From assembly GCF_003113895.1 (NCBI RefSeq), contig NZ_BDUD01000001.1:4735635-4799634 (forward strand): a DNA stretch of 64,000 nt. The letters run 5' to 3'. Position numbers and translations under genes: made by a program. This DNA comes from Nostoc commune NIES-4072 (GTDB taxonomy: Bacteria > Cyanobacteriota > Cyanobacteriia > Cyanobacteriales > Nostocaceae). Below the pieces are notes generated by a model. It did no database searches and was not told the DNA's origin. It was given only the letters and a program-made list of their open reading frames with translations. Shown here piece after piece: positions 37,021 through 46,456 of the stretch (position 1 is its first letter; each line of letters opens with the position of its first letter).

Positions 37021-37336
37021 TCAGTACGATTTGAGTAGGCGATCGCTCTGTTGTTAAGCGATCGCTTGGACAATGAAATATTTTATTTTTACTCAGATAT
37101 CTACTAAAACAAAGGTTTTGAACCATAACATGGGCATTTGAACCATATTTTGAATTGAAAGTTTAAGTTAGAGCAATTTTTTCAGGGATTTTTTGTGCAA
37201 GTTTTATCCAATTGTGTTTTTTCAACTCATTCTCTAGTTATGATTCAGAATTTCAACTCTCACTCATAATTTGATTCAAAGTTTTAATTTGTGATTAGCG
37301 CAAAAGCCTGAATTTTCGTTAACTCTTTTCTAATTT

Positions 37337-37576
37337 ATGGATCAAAATTTTTCTCACATTATGATTCAAAGCATATTAAGAGTTACCTCAAAAAGTAAAC
37401 TAGGAATTTTGCTTGTATATTTAGTTTTGTCTGGAATTTTATCAGGTTGCTGGGCAGGGGTGACTTGCCCTGGATATGGTAAAACAATATCTAAAAGTTG
37501 TGCAGATAAAAACGGATTAAGTTGTACAACTGTTAGTTTCGCAGTTGCATTAAGGGAACGTTTGATGAGTTTGTAG
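37337..37576 (+). CDS. Possible small lipoprotein (weak)
   Basis: A 79-codon frame has a hydrophobic stretch ending in a lipobox-like LSGILSGCW, as in exported lipoproteins, then a Cys-rich tail. Its last nine codons overlap the end of the opposing DUF4351 gene. No homologue is recognised and no clear ribosome site is present, so this may be chance or a remnant. Confidence 0.25.
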   Translation: MDQNFSHIMIQSILRVTSKSKLGILLVYLVLSGILSGCWAGVTCPGYGKTISKSCADKNGLSCTTVSFAVALRERLMSL

Positions 37577-38518
37577 CCAGTTGAGCAAATCAGCGATCGC
37601 ACTAAAATCTAACAAAGCCTCACCCAGTGCTTCCAATTGTTCTAGAGAAAGACCCTGAATCTGTTCTCGAACCTGCTGTGGTAACTCACCTACCCGTTTT
37701 TGTAGCTGTCGTAGTATAAGTGTTTGTGCTTGTTCCTGTTGTCCTTCTTCCTTACCTCGCTCGTAGCCAATGCGCTCGCCTGTGGTAATGTAACTCATGG
37801 TACGCTCCTGCTCGAATTGTTTAAACTCCTGCCAAAATTCTGCTTCTAATCCTTTTGGTAAAATCATAACCCAATCGATAAAACGATAGAGATTACGAAT
37901 ATCCCTTTCTTGCAGCCCTTGTTCATACAATCGCCGAATTAAACTAAATTTCCACGTTTTCCTTTCTCCCAACTGTTTAGTAGTTTGCTGGGTTTTCAAA
38001 TGTGCCATTACCACCGTCGCAAAGGGATTATTGCTGTTTTCTAACTCTGTCCATCGATTTTGATAATCGAGCAGTTTGACGGTTCCAAATCTAAAATGCA
38101 GACCACAATCGGGATAATTATAACTGTATTGATTTGGTCTCCAAGTCGAGTCAGCATCGCACAAGATTGCTAGGCTAATGGCTGGTTTAGCAAATTTGTC
38201 AAAAATTCGCAGGTTGTAGGAAAACATCCTTTGAGCAAAATTATCTTCCGATTTTGCCTGAATTTCGACATGAATCAACAGCCAAATTTCCTCTCCTTGA
38301 ATTTGCCAGACTTTGACCAATTTATCTGCATATCTTCTACCAAGTTCTGCTTCCCGAACTATTTGTTGAAATTCCTTATCAAGAAACTCGTGAGGACGTT
38401 CCCAATTAATTAGTGCTGCTGTTTGCGGAAAGAAAAATTGCATTGCTTGTGGGAAGTAAGCTTCTAGGATTTCTTTCCACGGGGAATCATTATCGGCTCT
38501 TTCTCGTTCCTCGCTCAT
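37550..38518 (-). CDS. DUF4351 / Rpn-like PD-(D/E)XK family protein
   Basis: The 322-residue protein matches a large cyanobacterial family: N-terminal Rpn/YhgA-like nuclease-type region (LIHVEIQAKSEDNFAQRMFSYNLRIFDKF), where E and Q/K in HVEIQAK fit a PD-(D/E)XK active site, then LLDYQNRW, and a C-terminal DUF4351 helical module (ILRQLQKRVGELPQQVREQI, LSLEQLEALGEALLDF). Relatives are often annotated as transposases or Rpn recombination-promoting nucleases. They occur in many copies per genome; the biological role is not settled. Confidence 0.85.
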   Translation of the reverse strand: MSEERERADNDSPWKEILEAYFPQAMQFFFPQTAALINWERPHEFLDKEFQQIVREAELGRRYADKLVKVWQIQGEEIWLLIHVEIQAKSEDNFAQRMFSYNLRIFDKFAKPAISLAILCDADSTWRPNQYSYNYPDCGLHFRFGTVKLLDYQNRWTELENSNNPFATVVMAHLKTQQTTKQLGERKTWKFSLIRRLYEQGLQERDIRNLYRFIDWVMILPKGLEAEFWQEFKQFEQERTMSYITTGERIGYERGKEEGQQEQAQTLILRQLQKRVGELPQQVREQIQGLSLEQLEALGEALLDFSAIADLLNWLQTHQTFP

Positions 38519-38616
38519 GAGTTGATTGGTAGATTCATGTTCTTGATAATAAGATGTAAGCAGCCGATATTTTCAGCAGGTTAGAAGTTCCTTGGTCAAG
38601 AAAATTATATTCAGCA

Positions 38617-40716
38617 CTATTTAATGTGGCGGATGACTTCGGCAACTGACCAAGCTTGAGCGATCGCACCTCTGGGTTTGTGAGGAGCATCGCCATCAAA
38701 AATCTCAGAAATAGAACCAAGACAAGCGTCAAATAGGAAGTGATCTAGCAAAGGTTGCCAATCAAAAGGCAGCGATCGCTCTGGATAAAAACGTTGCCAA
38801 GCCCGAATATATGGCCCAATTAGCCAAGCCCAAACAGTGCCTTGGTGATAAGCGCGATCGCGTTGCTCTTGATTACCCTCATATCTGCCTTTGTATTCGG
38901 GATCTCCTGGATCGAGACTGCGAAGACCATAGGGGGTAAGTAAGCTGAAAGTTGCCAAATCTAATACTTGACACCCTTGCTGTTCAGAAAAGGCGCAATG
39001 TTGCAGCGACAGCGCCAAAACAGCATTGGGACGAATTTGAAAATTCCGGCGATCGTCCGGCTCAATAGTATCGTACAAATAACCCAGTTGAGGATTCCAG
39101 AATTTTTGCAGCGAGGTTTTTACATGTTCTGCTTGTTGAGCATAACGCTGTGCTTGCTTCGTGAGGCGCACTGGCTCACCAAACTCAAGCTGGCTCAATC
39201 GTTCTGCCCACTGACTCAGCCAACATAAAGCTGAATACCACAGTGCATTGATTTCCACTGGCTTACCGTAACGAGGAGTGACGGGGTATGCGCCAATTAC
39301 CACATCCATCCAGGTAAGGGCAACACCAAGAGCATCCCAACTAACTAATCCATCGATGGCATCCATCTGAATATTGAAATGTGTACCACCAACAAATGCT
39401 TTGTAAATTTGCTGTACTAAAGGGAATTGCTCTGCCAAAAATTCCCAGTCTTGGGTAGCTTCTAAATAAAGTCCTAAAGTTTCAATCCACCACAATGCTG
39501 CATCAATAGTGTTATAAATTGGTTCTCCATTGACATCAAGAAATGCATTAGGAATCAAACCGTGGCGGCAATTATGCCCAAAAGTCCGCAATACTCCTTT
39601 TGCCAAGTCAAAGCGCCGTGGAACTAGTGCCAACCCAGGTAAAGCAATTAATGTGTCGCGTCCCCAGTCATTAAACCAGTGATAACCAGCAATGACCGTA
39701 GGGCCTGGAATTGAGGCTCGATAGACGATAAACTGATCGCTTGCTTTGAGTAGTTGTTGCCAGAGTGGGGATTGGGGATTGGGGATTGGGTATTGGGTAT
39801 TAGAAAACTCTTCCCCAGTCCCCACTCCCCAGTCCCCAGCCCCTCCTTGACTCCATCCAAAAATCTGGGAGAGCCGTTTTTGCTCTGCCTCTACTGCTTC
39901 TGCAAAGGTTTCGCCAGTGAGAACACCTGCCGTCGAGTCGGGAAAACCTACTCGTGCTTCTAGAGTGACTGTATCTCCTGGTTGCAGTGTAACTATCAAG
40001 TAACCAGGACTGTAGAGGTCTTCTTTGTTGCCTAATCCCCGTTTTGTCTCCTCAGGCAATCCATAATTCCAATACCAAACTGCATCTGTTTGATATCTTC
40101 CTTGTGTCCAGCGCAAGTGCCAAGGTATACCGAAATTCTTAGAATTTTTTGCTTGCAGACAGATTTGCTGTTCCCCAAGCAATTGTGAGAACTGTAATCC
40201 TAGATTAGCAGTTTGCTGATGGTGAAAGTTACGTTCTGCTATCAGCAGTCGCAGCCGTAAAATTGCTGTGTCACTTCCCTCGTAGCGATATTGGATTAAA
40301 GTCCGATGGCAAAATCGAGAGTGGGCACAGCCGCGATTAATCGCGTCTGTACTATGATTCTTTTCCCTACTCCCTTCCCAACCATAGGGCATCACCAATT
40401 GTCTGGTTAACTGCCAGTTATCTTGACCCCAAATCCATTTTGGAACTGGGTTAATATCAAAACAGCGTAGCAATTCGTAGCCTGTCGGCTCAATCTGACC
40501 GTTACCCCAAAAATTTGTTCCCAGTGCTACAACGTTCCCTAATACTTCCAAGCTAGCTTCTAGGTGCGAAAACAGCAGAGTCCGCTCAGAAGGAGGCTTT
40601 GTAGCGGCAAACAGCCAACCGTGATAAGTACGTGTGCGGACATCCGAAACTGTACCACTGGCAAAACTTCCTAAGCCATTGGTAAGCAACCATTCTCTTG
40701 TATCTAAATCAAGCAT
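38617..40716 (-). CDS. Glycogen debranching enzyme, amylo-alpha-1,6-glucosidase type
   Basis: The enzyme hydrolyses alpha-1,6 branches of glycogen. The N-terminal domain starts DTREWLLTNGLGSFASG and includes RTRTYHGWLFA; the C-terminal alpha/alpha-barrel has WFNDWGRDTLIALPGL, IDAALWW and GTVWAWLIGPY. Length is 699 residues. Two in-frame insertions are repeat-derived: residues near 130 (STDAINRGCAHS), from the same palindrome as in hpnG, and near 290-320 (GGAGDWGVGTGEEFSNTQYP and onward), from heptamer repeats. glgC and a GH13 enzyme lie within 16 kb. Confidence 0.92.
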   Translation of the reverse strand: MLDLDTREWLLTNGLGSFASGTVSDVRTRTYHGWLFAATKPPSERTLLFSHLEASLEVLGNVVALGTNFWGNGQIEPTGYELLRCFDINPVPKWIWGQDNWQLTRQLVMPYGWEGSREKNHSTDAINRGCAHSRFCHRTLIQYRYEGSDTAILRLRLLIAERNFHHQQTANLGLQFSQLLGEQQICLQAKNSKNFGIPWHLRWTQGRYQTDAVWYWNYGLPEETKRGLGNKEDLYSPGYLIVTLQPGDTVTLEARVGFPDSTAGVLTGETFAEAVEAEQKRLSQIFGWSQGGAGDWGVGTGEEFSNTQYPIPNPQSPLWQQLLKASDQFIVYRASIPGPTVIAGYHWFNDWGRDTLIALPGLALVPRRFDLAKGVLRTFGHNCRHGLIPNAFLDVNGEPIYNTIDAALWWIETLGLYLEATQDWEFLAEQFPLVQQIYKAFVGGTHFNIQMDAIDGLVSWDALGVALTWMDVVIGAYPVTPRYGKPVEINALWYSALCWLSQWAERLSQLEFGEPVRLTKQAQRYAQQAEHVKTSLQKFWNPQLGYLYDTIEPDDRRNFQIRPNAVLALSLQHCAFSEQQGCQVLDLATFSLLTPYGLRSLDPGDPEYKGRYEGNQEQRDRAYHQGTVWAWLIGPYIRAWQRFYPERSLPFDWQPLLDHFLFDACLGSISEIFDGDAPHKPRGAIAQAWSVAEVIRHIK
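39757..39850. repeat. Heptamer repeats inside the debranching-enzyme gene
   Basis: GATTGGGGATTGGGGATTGG and CCCCAGTCCCCACTCCCCAG blocks, of intergenic type, are read as about 30 residues between the two domains of the enzyme. Confidence 0.75.
40331..40352. repeat. ATTAAT-centred palindrome inserted in the debranching-enzyme gene
   Basis: CGCGATTAATCGCG at 40332-40345 followed by TCTGTAC is the second copy of the element found in hpnG; the coding strand again reads AGT ACA GAC GCG ATT AAT CGC (STDAINR), in the same frame and orientation. Confidence 0.75.
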
Positions 40717-40847
40717 TTGCTACTCAAAATCGTTATGAGTATGATATAGTCGTAACAGATCGTAATTAAACTGTGAGAGCGTGGATGGGTGAGTTTTACT
40801 TGGCCCAAATTCCAACGCTACTAAACCGATAAAGGAGAATTAGGTTA

Positions 40848-41459
40848 ATGTCCCTTATTTACGGAACCGAAGGAAGCCTCCGCGTTGGTCAACAAGCTCC
40901 CGATTTCACAGCAACGGCTGTGGTAGATCAGGAATTTAAGACAATCAAACTTTCCGATTATCGCGGTAAGTATGTCGTCCTGTTTTTCTACCCACTAGAC
41001 TTTACCTTTGTTTGTCCCACTGAAATCACAGCATTTAGCGATCGCTACGAAGAATTTAAGAAAATCAATACTGAAGTCCTTGGGGCTTCTGTTGATAGTG
41101 AATTCTCCCACCTCGCTTGGATTCAAACAGATCGTAAGTCTGGTGGCGTCGGCGACCTGAATTATCCTCTAGTCTCTGACATCAAAAAAGAGATTAGCGC
41201 CGCTTATAACGTTCTTGACCCAGCAGCAGGCATTGCCTTGCGTGGTCTGTTCATCATCGATAAAGATGGTATTATACAGCACGCTACCATCAACAACCTA
41301 GCTTTTGGTCGCAGCGTTGATGAAACTCTGCGGACACTGCAAGCAATTCAGTATGTTCAGTCTCACCCTGACGAAGTTTGCCCGGCTGGTTGGCAACCTG
41401 GTGACAAGACAATGAATCCTGACCCAGTGAAGTCTAAAGTCTACTTCTCTGCTGTCTAA
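40848..41459 (+). CDS. Typical 2-Cys peroxiredoxin
   Basis: A thiol peroxidase reducing H2O2 and organic peroxides. The peroxidatic cysteine is Cys56 in [10 protein letters not shown] and the resolving cysteine is in [20 protein letters not shown] is the sensitivity GGLG-type motif and the C-terminal tail is of the eukaryote-like form. The 203 residues match plant-chloroplast and cyanobacterial 2-Cys Prx, which is reduced by thioredoxin or NTRC. The ribosome site is GGAGAATTAGGTTA. A terminator follows. Confidence 0.95.
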   Translation: MSLIYGTEGSLRVGQQAPDFTATAVVDQEFKTIKLSDYRGKYVVLFFYPLDFTFVCPTEITAFSDRYEEFKKINTEVLGASVDSEFSHLAWIQTDRKSGGVGDLNYPLVSDIKKEISAAYNVLDPAAGIALRGLFIIDKDGIIQHATINNLAFGRSVDETLRTLQAIQYVQSHPDEVCPAGWQPGDKTMNPDPVKSKVYFSAV

Positions 41460-41495
41460 ATTTTGTAATCCATCCTGTTGAAGTTGAAATCAACG

Positions 41496-41562
41496 AAAAC
41501 CACAGATAAACAGAGATACACATTAAACTAGTGTCAACCTCGGTATCTATCTGTGGTTTTTT
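41496..41562 (+). terminator. Terminator after 2-Cys peroxiredoxin
   Basis: AAAACCACAGATA at 41496-41508 pairs with TATCTGTGGTTTT at 41548-41560, followed by further T residues. The stem is 13 bases; the loop is 39 bases and can form inner structure. Confidence 0.7.
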
Positions 41563-41686
41563 AATAAAATAGTATTTAAATAATCATTGTTGAAAATATA
41601 CCAATCTTAACAATGATTGTGACAGATAAAATGCCAAAAATTAATTATCAATAACTATTTGATAATCCAAAATCCAAAATAGTATT

Positions 41687-42223
41687 ATGCTTACTTCAAC
41701 TGATTTTAGTGGCTTATTAAATGAGCGATTCTTCCGCAATTTTTTACCAGTTCCAGCGACAAACAAACTCAGGTTGGGAGTAGGAACGCCAGATTTTCAA
41801 CTGCCAGATATTACCAACGGAACTTTAGTAAAATTGTCTGATTATAAAGGTAAACAACCAGTGTTACTTGCCTTTACTCGCATCTTTACTGAAAAACAAT
41901 ATTGCCCCTTTTGTTTTCCTCACATCAAAGCTTTAAATGAAAACTACGAGCAGTTTAAAAATCGCGGTATAGAAGTTTTAATGATTACTAGTACCGATGA
42001 ACGGCAAAGTCAAATTGTTGTGAGGGATTTAGGCTTACAAATGCCGTTATTAAGCGATCCCAGTTGTAGAGTTTTTCGTATCTATCAAGTAGGACAAGCA
42101 CTGGGAGCGCCTTTGCCAGCCCAGTTCGTATTAGATAAAGAAGGCAAACTCCAGTACTGGCATTTATTTTCTTTTTTGGATCACAATGCTAGCGTTGAGA
42201 CTTTGTTAAAACAATTTAATTGA
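41687..42223 (+). CDS. Peroxiredoxin-like (AhpC/TSA) family protein
   Basis: The 178-residue thioredoxin-fold protein has GTPDFQLPDITNGTLVKLSD, QYCPFCFPHIKALNENYEQF and PLLSDPSCRVFRIYQVG. The CPFC motif replaces the TPxC peroxidatic motif of true peroxiredoxins, so it is better seen as a redoxin of the AhpC-TSA superfamily; the activity is uncertain. It lies downstream of 2-Cys Prx and 53 bases before a glutathione transferase, a small redox-defence group. Confidence 0.85.
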   Translation: MLTSTDFSGLLNERFFRNFLPVPATNKLRLGVGTPDFQLPDITNGTLVKLSDYKGKQPVLLAFTRIFTEKQYCPFCFPHIKALNENYEQFKNRGIEVLMITSTDERQSQIVVRDLGLQMPLLSDPSCRVFRIYQVGQALGAPLPAQFVLDKEGKLQYWHLFSFLDHNASVETLLKQFN

Positions 42224-42275
42224 GTGTAATGTGTAAATGGTAATGCCCACCCTACTCATGAAATTGTGAGGTTTT

Positions 42276-42932
42276 ATGGTGCTGACCCTTTATCATTCGT
42301 CGATTTCTCCTAACTCCCGCCGCCTCTGGATTACTCTGCTAGAAAAAGGACTTGAGTTTGAATTAGTAGAGATAAAACTGGATGGAGAGCAGTTTAAACC
42401 AGACTTTTTGGCAATTAGTCCCTTCCATCACATTCCAGCTTTGGTGGATGATGGCTTTAGGGTAGTGGAATCTTTGGCAATTTTGGATTATTTAGAGGCA
42501 AAATATCCCACACCTGTAATGTTGCCTAAAGATGCCAAGGATTTAGCGATCGCCCGCATGGTACAACTGGTAACTGTAAATGAGCTTTTGCCAGCAACAA
42601 CCACGTTTTTACCTCAGTATCTCGGCTTGCCTGGAGGAGATCCAGAAAAAATCGAGCAAGCAAAGCAGAAAATTTCAATAGTGCTGAAGTTTTTAGAAAA
42701 TTTACTTGACAATCGCCCTTACTTTGGTAGTGAAAACCTTACGCTTGCTGAGGTTGTCGCTGGGACTGTAGTACCTTTGCTCCCCATTGTAGGCATATCT
42801 TTGAGTGAATATCCAAAATTAAATGCTTGGTGCGATCGCTTAGTAGCACGGACAACGTGGCAAGCTACCGAGGCTACACCAGAGGCAATGGAAATGATGA
42901 AGTCCATCCTGCTGGCGAGAATGGCGAAATAA
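42276..42932 (+). CDS. Glutathione S-transferase
   Basis: A 218-residue GST: N-terminal thioredoxin-like domain (LTLYHSSISPNSRRLWITLLEKGLEFE, with Ser residues at the catalytic site; HHIPALVDDGFRVVESLAILDYL for glutathione binding) and C-terminal helical domain (LTLAEVVAGTVVPLLPIVG, YPKLNAWCDRLV). It probably conjugates glutathione to electrophiles or acts as a peroxidase. The electrophilic substrate is unknown. Confidence 0.92.
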   Translation: MVLTLYHSSISPNSRRLWITLLEKGLEFELVEIKLDGEQFKPDFLAISPFHHIPALVDDGFRVVESLAILDYLEAKYPTPVMLPKDAKDLAIARMVQLVTVNELLPATTTFLPQYLGLPGGDPEKIEQAKQKISIVLKFLENLLDNRPYFGSENLTLAEVVAGTVVPLLPIVGISLSEYPKLNAWCDRLVARTTWQATEATPEAMEMMKSILLARMAK

Positions 42933-42947
42933 CCAACCTAATTAATC

Positions 42948-42973
42948 TAGAGACGCGAAACTTCGCGTCTCTA
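42948..42973. terminator. Palindrome between the convergent GST and DnaJ genes
   Basis: TAGAGACGCGAA and TTCGCGTCTCTA form a 12-base stem with a 2-base centre, 15 bases after the GST stop and just before the DnaJ stop. It belongs to the GAGACG palindrome family and probably works as a two-way terminator. Confidence 0.6.
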
Positions 42974-42986
42974 CAAAGCTAAATTT

Positions 42987-44027
42987 TCACAGCTTGACTT
43001 GCTGCAAATGACTGCGGGGATTATAAGTACGTATAGCCCGGATTTTTTCATAATATTCCCGCTCTTGCTGGCTGAGGTCTTTTGGTGGTGCGATCGCCAC
43101 CTTCACCAGCTGATCGCCGCGTCCACCCTTGGCGAGGGGCCAACCTTTGCCACGTAAACGCAGCGATTGACCAGAACGCACTCCTGCTGGTAGCTTGACA
43201 TTAACTAAACCATCGGGAGTGGGTACATCAATAGACGCTCCTAAAGTAGCTTCATCTGGCGTGATTGGCACTTCGCACACCAAGTTATCACCTTCCATTT
43301 GGAAGAAGGAGTGCGGCTGAAGTTCGACTTTTAAGTACAAATCCCCTCGTTGTTGAGTCATGGGGTTGATTTGACCTTTGCCCCGCACGCGTAAACGAGT
43401 ACCAGGTTTAGCGCCAGATGGGATACGAACATCAATTGTTTCATTACCTAAACTGAAGCGCTTTTGCACACCGTTAAATGCTTCACCAAAAGTTAAAGCG
43501 ATCGCAGCTTCACTATCTTGGGAAGTACCCGCACCTACATCACCAAACCCATAATCGTTAAAGTTGCCGCTAAAACCACTTGTCGCACCTGTGGTACTGC
43601 GGTAAGAGTAATTTTGTGAGTAATTTGAGTTTGAGTAATTATTTTGTTGTGAGTAACTTTGTCGCCCACTGCGAGGAGTAGCACCAAAGCGTCCTAGCAA
43701 CTCATTAATGAACTCATCAAAATTACCGTATTGACTGAAGTCAAAGCCACCCATATCAACACCAGCGCCGCCAGATGAGAAACCTTCACCAGCCTGTTTC
43801 CAATATTGACCGAATTGGTCGTATTTTTTACGTTTATCTGGGTCTGACACAACTTCATAGGCTTCGCTAACTTCTTTAAAGCGTGCTTCTGCCTGTTTGT
43901 TATTTGGGTTGACATCAGGGTGATATTTGCGGGCTAGTTTACGAAAGGCTTGCTTAATCTCGTCTTGAGTGGCAGTCTTACTAACTCCCAAAATTGCGTA
44001 ATAGTCTTTGAAGTCGGTTGCAGCCAT
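42987..44027 (-). CDS. DnaJ-type co-chaperone (CbpA-like, type II)
   Basis: The J domain (residues 8-72, HPD at 36-38) would activate DnaK ATPase. A Gly/Phe/Ser/Tyr/Asn-rich linker (about 75-170) and the beta-rich C-terminal substrate domain (GVQKRFSLGNETIDVRIPSG, RVRGKGQ, TPDEATLGASIDVPTPDG) follow. The zinc-finger CxxCxGxG repeats of type I DnaJ are missing, so it is type II. No heat-shock element was identified. Confidence 0.93.
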   Translation of the reverse strand: MAATDFKDYYAILGVSKTATQDEIKQAFRKLARKYHPDVNPNNKQAEARFKEVSEAYEVVSDPDKRKKYDQFGQYWKQAGEGFSSGGAGVDMGGFDFSQYGNFDEFINELLGRFGATPRSGRQSYSQQNNYSNSNYSQNYSYRSTTGATSGFSGNFNDYGFGDVGAGTSQDSEAAIALTFGEAFNGVQKRFSLGNETIDVRIPSGAKPGTRLRVRGKGQINPMTQQRGDLYLKVELQPHSFFQMEGDNLVCEVPITPDEATLGASIDVPTPDGLVNVKLPAGVRSGQSLRLRGKGWPLAKGGRGDQLVKVAIAPPKDLSQQEREYYEKIRAIRTYNPRSHLQQVKL

Positions 44028-44149
44028 CTATCTACCAGCCTCCTATAGAAATTCCTGTTATGTTTTTTTAAGATAAAAGATGTTAGTTTGCCCGGTATAG
44101 TTGCCAAGCATAGAGAATCTGACTTTAAATTAACAAAGAATATAGAAAA

Positions 44150-44698
44150 TCAAGTGTGGTTCTCGCTCAACAAGCGATCGCAATTTCCGTACTCCGATTT
44201 TTCTGATAAGCGGATCAGGTTGTCTAGCCCTTCTTCCAGGCTTGGAGGAGCATCTCGGAGTTGACGGTGCATCCGCAAGATAATTTCTTCAGGAACCTGG
44301 CGCGATCGCCTTTTATTACGTGCTAAACACAGCCACACTGGCGTATCCACCCAAATTCCCGTAATGTGGGTAAAACCCAAGTCACGGGCTAAAGCAATAA
44401 CTTCACGGCGATGGCGGCGTTGGGCATTGGTGGCATCGAAAATAGCTGGATTATTTGTAGAAATAGCTTGTTGAAATTGCCGTCCTACTTCCCGCCAAAT
44501 CACTAGCCACGGCCCTTGAATAGCTTGGGAACCGAACAGTTGCCCCCGGATGCCATCCGTAGAAATCAGTGGTATCTGGGGGCATTCTGTCAGTAATTGT
44601 TTAGCGAAAGTTGACTTACCGCTACCTGGAAGACCAATCAACAAAATGAGTGCTGAGTAAGAAGTGAAGAGTGAGGAGTGATTAAATGTTGTATTCAT
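44150..44698 (-). CDS. P-loop kinase of the Zeta-toxin/polynucleotide-kinase type
   Basis: A 182-residue AAA/kinase-like protein with Walker A GLPGSGKSTFAKQ, STDGIRGQLFG, FDATNAQRRHRREVI and RNKRRSRQVPEEIILRMHRQ (lid). This is the form of small ATP-dependent kinases related to polynucleotide kinase or chloramphenicol phosphotransferase. The substrate is unknown. It lies 61 bases after glgC on the same strand, across a repeat. The N-terminal 14 residues vary and the start is not secure. Confidence 0.8.
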   Translation of the reverse strand: MNTTFNHSSLFTSYSALILLIGLPGSGKSTFAKQLLTECPQIPLISTDGIRGQLFGSQAIQGPWLVIWREVGRQFQQAISTNNPAIFDATNAQRRHRREVIALARDLGFTHITGIWVDTPVWLCLARNKRRSRQVPEEIILRMHRQLRDAPPSLEEGLDNLIRLSEKSEYGNCDRLLSENHT

Positions 44699-44707
44699 AA
44701 CTTATAA

Positions 44708-44758
44708 CTCCTAACTCAGCACTCACAACTCAGCACTCACAACTCAGCACTCAGAACT
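44708..44758. repeat. CTCAGCACTCACAA tandem repeat between kinase and glgC
   Basis: Three to four copies of a 14-base unit (two heptamers, CTCAGCA and CTCACAA) fill the gap between the two minus-strand genes. Confidence 0.8.
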
Positions 44759-44759
44759 A

Positions 44760-46049
44760 TTAAATGATGGTTCCATCAGGAATTACAGCATTTTTCAGCA
44801 CAACGGTAATGCCACTGCGGATGTAGAAACCTTGACTTTCGCGGTCAGCTTCTTGCACATTATCTTTATTGATAATTTTGACATCATGACCGATACTGGC
44901 GTTTTTATCAATGATGGCACGGCGAATAATGGAGTCAGCACCAATACCTACAGGAATATCACCTTGTTCTACATTGGATTGGCGTTCTACAGAAGCTTGG
45001 TAAAAATCTGCACCCATGAGCAAAGATTCTTCGATGAGACAGCCAGATTCAATTCGCGATCGCACTCCCAAAACTGAATGTTGAATGCGGCAATTTTTCA
45101 AAATGCAACCTTCGCCGATAATTGATTCTGTTACCTGGCAATCTAAAAGTTTACTCGGAGGTAAGTACCGAGCGCGGGTATAAATTGGTGCTTTCTCATC
45201 GTAGAAACTAAAGGGTGGCTGGGGTTGCTGAGTCAGTGCTAAGTTTGCATGATAAAATGCATCGATTGTTCCAATATCTTCCCAGTAATCATCAAAAAGG
45301 TAAGCTTGAACGTTGTAATCTTTAGAGGCATCAGGAATAATTTCTTTGCCGAAATCAGTCCTTTCTGTACCTTCTCTTAACAACTTGAACAAAACCTCTT
45401 TTTTAAAGACATAAATCCCCATTGAGGCGATGTAAGGCTGTTGCTGGGCAAGTTCATTTGATAATCCCAGTACGCTTGTATCAACGCGCATTTGGATTAA
45501 TGCTTCACCTTTCGGTTTTTCGCTAAAATCGATTACTCTACCAGAATCGTCAATTTTCATCAAGCCAAAATCTGAGGCGCGGCGCTCATCGATGGGGATG
45601 ACTGAAAGAGTAATATCAGCGCCTGTTTCTCTATGGCGTTGGATAAAGTGGCGATAATCCATGCGGTAGAGGTGATCGCCTGAGAGGATGAGATATTCTT
45701 CTACATCCCATTCTTCCATTAACCACAAATACTGACGTACAGCATCAGCTGTACCTTGAAACCAATTAGGGTTTTCTGGTGTTTGTTGTGCAGCTAGCAC
45801 TTCCACAAAGCCTTCATTGAAACCCGTAAAGTTGTAAGTACGGGCGATGTGACGATTCAGGGAAGCTGAGTTGAATTGTGTCAGGACGTAGATTTTGAAT
45901 ATTTCGGAATTTATGCAGTTACTAACAGGGATATCGATTAGGCGATACTTCCCTGCTACTGGTACTGCTGGTTTAGCGCGTAGTTTAGTTAGCGGGTAAA
46001 GCCGAGTACCCGCGCCACCACCAAGGATGATTGATAATACTTTTTTCAC
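44760..46049 (-). CDS. glgC: Glucose-1-phosphate adenylyltransferase (ADP-glucose pyrophosphorylase)
   Basis: It makes ADP-glucose for glycogen and is activated by 3-phosphoglycerate in cyanobacteria. The 429 residues include [20 protein letters not shown] (nucleotide binding), [34 protein letters not shown] and the C-terminal beta-helix ending [17 protein letters not shown]. The size and end match the cyanobacterial homotetramer. Glycogen debranching enzyme and a GH13 enzyme are nearby but not in one operon. Confidence 0.97.
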   Translation of the reverse strand: MKKVLSIILGGGAGTRLYPLTKLRAKPAVPVAGKYRLIDIPVSNCINSEIFKIYVLTQFNSASLNRHIARTYNFTGFNEGFVEVLAAQQTPENPNWFQGTADAVRQYLWLMEEWDVEEYLILSGDHLYRMDYRHFIQRHRETGADITLSVIPIDERRASDFGLMKIDDSGRVIDFSEKPKGEALIQMRVDTSVLGLSNELAQQQPYIASMGIYVFKKEVLFKLLREGTERTDFGKEIIPDASKDYNVQAYLFDDYWEDIGTIDAFYHANLALTQQPQPPFSFYDEKAPIYTRARYLPPSKLLDCQVTESIIGEGCILKNCRIQHSVLGVRSRIESGCLIEESLLMGADFYQASVERQSNVEQGDIPVGIGADSIIRRAIIDKNASIGHDVKIINKDNVQEADRESQGFYIRSGITVVLKNAVIPDGTII

Positions 46050-46456
46050 AAAATGTCTCCCGACTGCCTTTCAACTCTCACTCTCAGTTTAGGACTGTCT
46101 GCCACCACACGTAAGGGGGATCGTCTGATTCTTAGGGATGAATTTTACATAGAAATTACGCAACTAGGACAGTGCGATGCCTGCGGCGGGCTACGCCTAC
46201 GCCAATTAATAGTACAAAAGTATTATCAAAAGAGAATTTCGATGATTGTCTCTTGCTTGAATTAGTAATAGTAATTAATTGTGTAAAGTTGTCTATAAAA
46301 TTTTATGAAAAAATTAGTAGATAGTGTATCAAAAAAATTGTGTAACGTTGAGATTTACTAAACTTAACTATTGCCAATACTTACTTGGTAGTCAAATTAA
46401 TTATAATGCTCTCACAAATTTAGCAAAGCATTTAGGATTGCGATAAGAAGTAGTGT
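46050..46456. other. Gap upstream of glgC and the hydrolase gene
   Basis: A 407-base divergent promoter region. It carries a copy of the GGGCTACGCCTACGC repeat at about 46174-46203, of the type that joins two NIL genes at 10226. A 70-codon frame passes through it but shows no protein-like features. Nothing else was recognised. Confidence 0.5.

Noticed and set aside
46053..46265. 70-codon plus-strand frame upstream of glgC
   Set aside because: It runs through a dispersed GGGCTACGCCTACGC repeat in a promoter region and has no protein-like pattern.
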